Below are positions 16,010-17,987 of a DNA stretch of 17,987 nt, piece by piece. Position 1 is the first letter of the stretch, and every line of letters begins with the position of its first letter. The notes under the pieces are model-generated. The model did no database searches. It worked only from the letters and a program-made list of their open reading frames with translations, and was not told where the DNA came from. The position numbers were made by a program, and so were the translations under genes. The DNA is from Desulfobacterales bacterium (lineage in GTDB: Bacteria; Desulfobacterota; Desulfobacteria; Desulfobacterales; Desulfosalsimonadaceae): the NCBI GenBank assembly GCA_018334855.1, contig JAGXLE010000003.1, positions 1 through 17,987 on the forward strand, in the 5' to 3' direction.

Positions 16010-16930
16010 TTATTTAGAGTCGGTTCGCAAAATTTTTAAGTTCATGCTATAGTCACCCTGTTTCGGACCGGAACCGATTTCTTTTTTTGATACAACATAT
16101 ACGCTTCCGGAAAAAATAGCCACAGGCGAATAAAATATCACGCCTTCTATACTGCTTCCCTCCTCCAGGCCGTCAATTATATCTTTCTGTTTTTTAGGTA
16201 TAATAAGATTTATCTGTCTGCCGGTCTGAAAATTTATATCCAGCTCCACCTTTTCGCCTTTTTGAGGTCCACCTGGAAGCGGCAGCCTTATTTCGCTAAT
16301 GTCTAGTATATCATCGTCTTCCGCCTCAAAGTCAGGTTCCCCAGGATTTTCAGATTCGTAAGCTGAAAAATCCTCTTTGACACCGGCCTCGTTTAGTACC
16401 TGCTGAAGCTCTTTGCCCAGCTCTTCTAATTCTTTTTGCGTAAAACGGCTGTCTGCCTGCCATTGCCGGTAAGCCCGGACAAGGTCCCCGGCGGATACAA
16501 ACCGGATACCGTAGTGCAGTATGTTTCTGGCTGCCTCCTGTCTAAGATCATTATAGTCAAACAGGGCCTCGAATTCCTCTCTTGCTTTTGTGTACTGACC
16601 AAACTCGGCCAAAGAAATAGCTGCCCCGAGTGAACCCGATCCCTTAACTCCAGGATCATCAAAAGAAAACATTTCTTTTATAAGCTCCTGGGTCTGTTCG
16701 GAAACTTCAGGAGCATTTCTGGGCGCTTTAAGATTCTCTGCACTTGTGCGGAGCTGCTCGATCCTGGCTGAAATTTTTTCCAGCAGGGAATCCCGGTTCT
16801 TGATTTTCCGGTTTTTACTTATCAATTCCTCCACTTTTCTGTAGGTATCAAGCGCTTCGTTTAAAAGCCCCTGACCCCTGTAGAGCTCGGCTTCCCGGAT
16901 CATCTGCCTGATTTTTTCCGCCAGATTCAT
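16010..16930 (-). CDS. TPR-like helical protein with C-terminal beta domain, unknown function
   Basis: 306 residues, cytoplasmic. The first ~75 form a TPR-like helix pair and coiled segment (AELYRGQGLLNEALDTYRKVEELI, in shortened form EALDTYRKVEELI). A second helical block (about 83-185) contains AISLAEFGQYTKAREEFEALF, readable as one more TPR (AEFGQYTKAREEF), and LGKELQQVLNEAG. A very acidic linker (EAEDDDILD) leads to a C-terminal beta-rich domain of about 75 residues (VELDINFQTGRQINLIIPKK, then GVIFYSPVAIFSGSVYVVSK). The latter could be a PilZ-like or YcgR-N-like barrel, though the Arg and DxSxxG motifs are absent. AAAGGG precedes the ATG, and the promoter at 17001-17029 places it as first gene of the seven-gene operon. 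It may act as an adaptor for the MglA-like GTPase; this is inference from position. Confidence 0.8.
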   Translation of the reverse strand: MNLAEKIRQMIREAELYRGQGLLNEALDTYRKVEELISKNRKIKNRDSLLEKISARIEQLRTSAENLKAPRNAPEVSEQTQELIKEMFSFDDPGVKGSGSLGAAISLAEFGQYTKAREEFEALFDYNDLRQEAARNILHYGIRFVSAGDLVRAYRQWQADSRFTQKELEELGKELQQVLNEAGVKEDFSAYESENPGEPDFEAEDDDILDISEIRLPLPGGPQKGEKVELDINFQTGRQINLIIPKKQKDIIDGLEEGSSIEGVIFYSPVAIFSGSVYVVSKKEIGSGPKQGDYSMNLKILRTDSK

Positions 16931-17000
16931 TTAACCCTTTCTATGTGTTTTGCCGGATTGCCAGCGAGCAATATAATGACCCAATAAAGCATTAAATTTA

Positions 17001-17029
17001 ATAATACTTTGTAAATACAACAAGCTCAA
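17001..17029 (-). promoter_or_regulatory. Candidate sigma70-type promoter of the seven-gene operon
   Basis: On the minus strand TTGAGC (17029-17024), an exact 17-bp spacer and TATTAT (17006-17001). Transcription would start near 16994, giving a leader of about 65 bases before the first gene. It is the best minus-strand match in this gap. Confidence 0.5.
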
Positions 17030-17059
17030 GAGTTTTTTTATGCGTTTAACGGGCAATTC

Positions 17060-17087
17060 CGCTCAGATCAGGGCCTGAGCGCCTGAT
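17060..17087. repeat. Interlocked inverted repeats (mutually exclusive hairpins)
   Basis: CGCTCAG (17060-17066) pairs with CTGAGCG (17075-17081), and ATCAGG (17067-17072) pairs with CCTGAT (17082-17087). The pairs interlock with no spare loop bases, so only one can form at a time. No T-run follows, and the block lies upstream of the mdh promoter, so it is more likely a DNA-level binding site than a terminator. Confidence 0.4.
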
Positions 17088-17167
17088 GCCCGGGCCGTGC
17101 CCAAGGAAAAAAATGCGCTTGACAAGTTCAGCCCGCAATGAAATTTCATATTTTAAACGGATCTTTT

Positions 17168-17176
17168 TGTTATAAT
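17168..17176 (+). promoter_or_regulatory. Extended -10 promoter of mdh
   Basis: TGT followed by a perfect TATAAT (17171-17176) forms an extended -10 element 64 bp upstream of the mdh ATG. No good -35 lies 17 bp before it, as is common for extended -10 promoters. Confidence 0.6.
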
Positions 17177-17216
17177 ACCACCGTTTCAGTGTTTCCGGAT
17201 ATTTTTTTGCGTTTAA

Positions 17217-17987
<771 letters not shown>

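Overview
The window reads as chromosomal DNA from an anaerobic deltaproteobacterium, most likely of the Desulfobacterales (sulfate-reducer) type. This rests on gene content and protein style: a large two-part 2-hydroxyacyl-CoA dehydratase activase, a DHH-CBS phosphoesterase, an MglA-type GTPase with a PATAN (DUF4388) partner, several PilZ and HD-GYP proteins, and an LDH-like malate dehydrogenase. No database search was possible, so the taxon is an inference. There is no sign of a phage, insertion sequence, CRISPR array, rRNA or tRNA.

Left part (1-5.7 kb). On the minus strand lies the 5' portion of a very large acyl-CoA dehydratase activase that runs off the left edge. It is overlapped by a small metallophosphoesterase gene that precedes it. 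Divergent from these are a 97-residue protein of unknown function and elbB (a DJ-1/PfpI-like glyoxalase) on the plus strand. elbB converges with a DHH/DHHA1/CBS-pair protein that looks like the front half of the deltaproteobacterial DHH-CBS-tRNA nucleotidyltransferase fusions but stops where the polymerase part would begin.

Middle (5.7-10.7 kb). A 340-bp gap holds inverted repeats and a plausible divergent promoter zone. It is followed by a 695-residue PilZ protein with an acyltransferase-like C-terminal part (+). This converges with a membrane-anchored sensor-GAF-HD-GYP protein, probably a c-di-GMP phosphodiesterase (-). Upstream of the latter is a secreted TPR protein with its own good sigma70-type promoter.

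Right part (10.7-17 kb). Seven tightly packed minus-strand genes look like one transcription unit starting from a sigma70-like promoter near 17.0 kb. In order of transcription they are: TPR-like protein, MglA-like small GTPase, PATAN plus two cyclic-nucleotide-binding-like domains, single-domain PilZ, purC, a ParB-like protein, and a spore-photoproduct-lyase-like radical SAM protein. The first four form a coherent GTPase/second-messenger signalling module. purC is a housekeeping gene. The last two overlap each other and purC, and form an unusual ParB-radical SAM pair. The radical SAM protein appears to lack the hydrogen-donor cysteine of true spore photoproduct lyase, so its chemistry is open.

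Right edge. A 310-bp divergent promoter region separates the operon from mdh (+), which is cut by the window end. The recurring theme is c-di-GMP and polarity-type signalling (two PilZ proteins, one HD-GYP, one MglA-like GTPase). The most promising lead for something undescribed is the ParB/SPL-like pair and its link to the GTPase-PATAN-PilZ operon.
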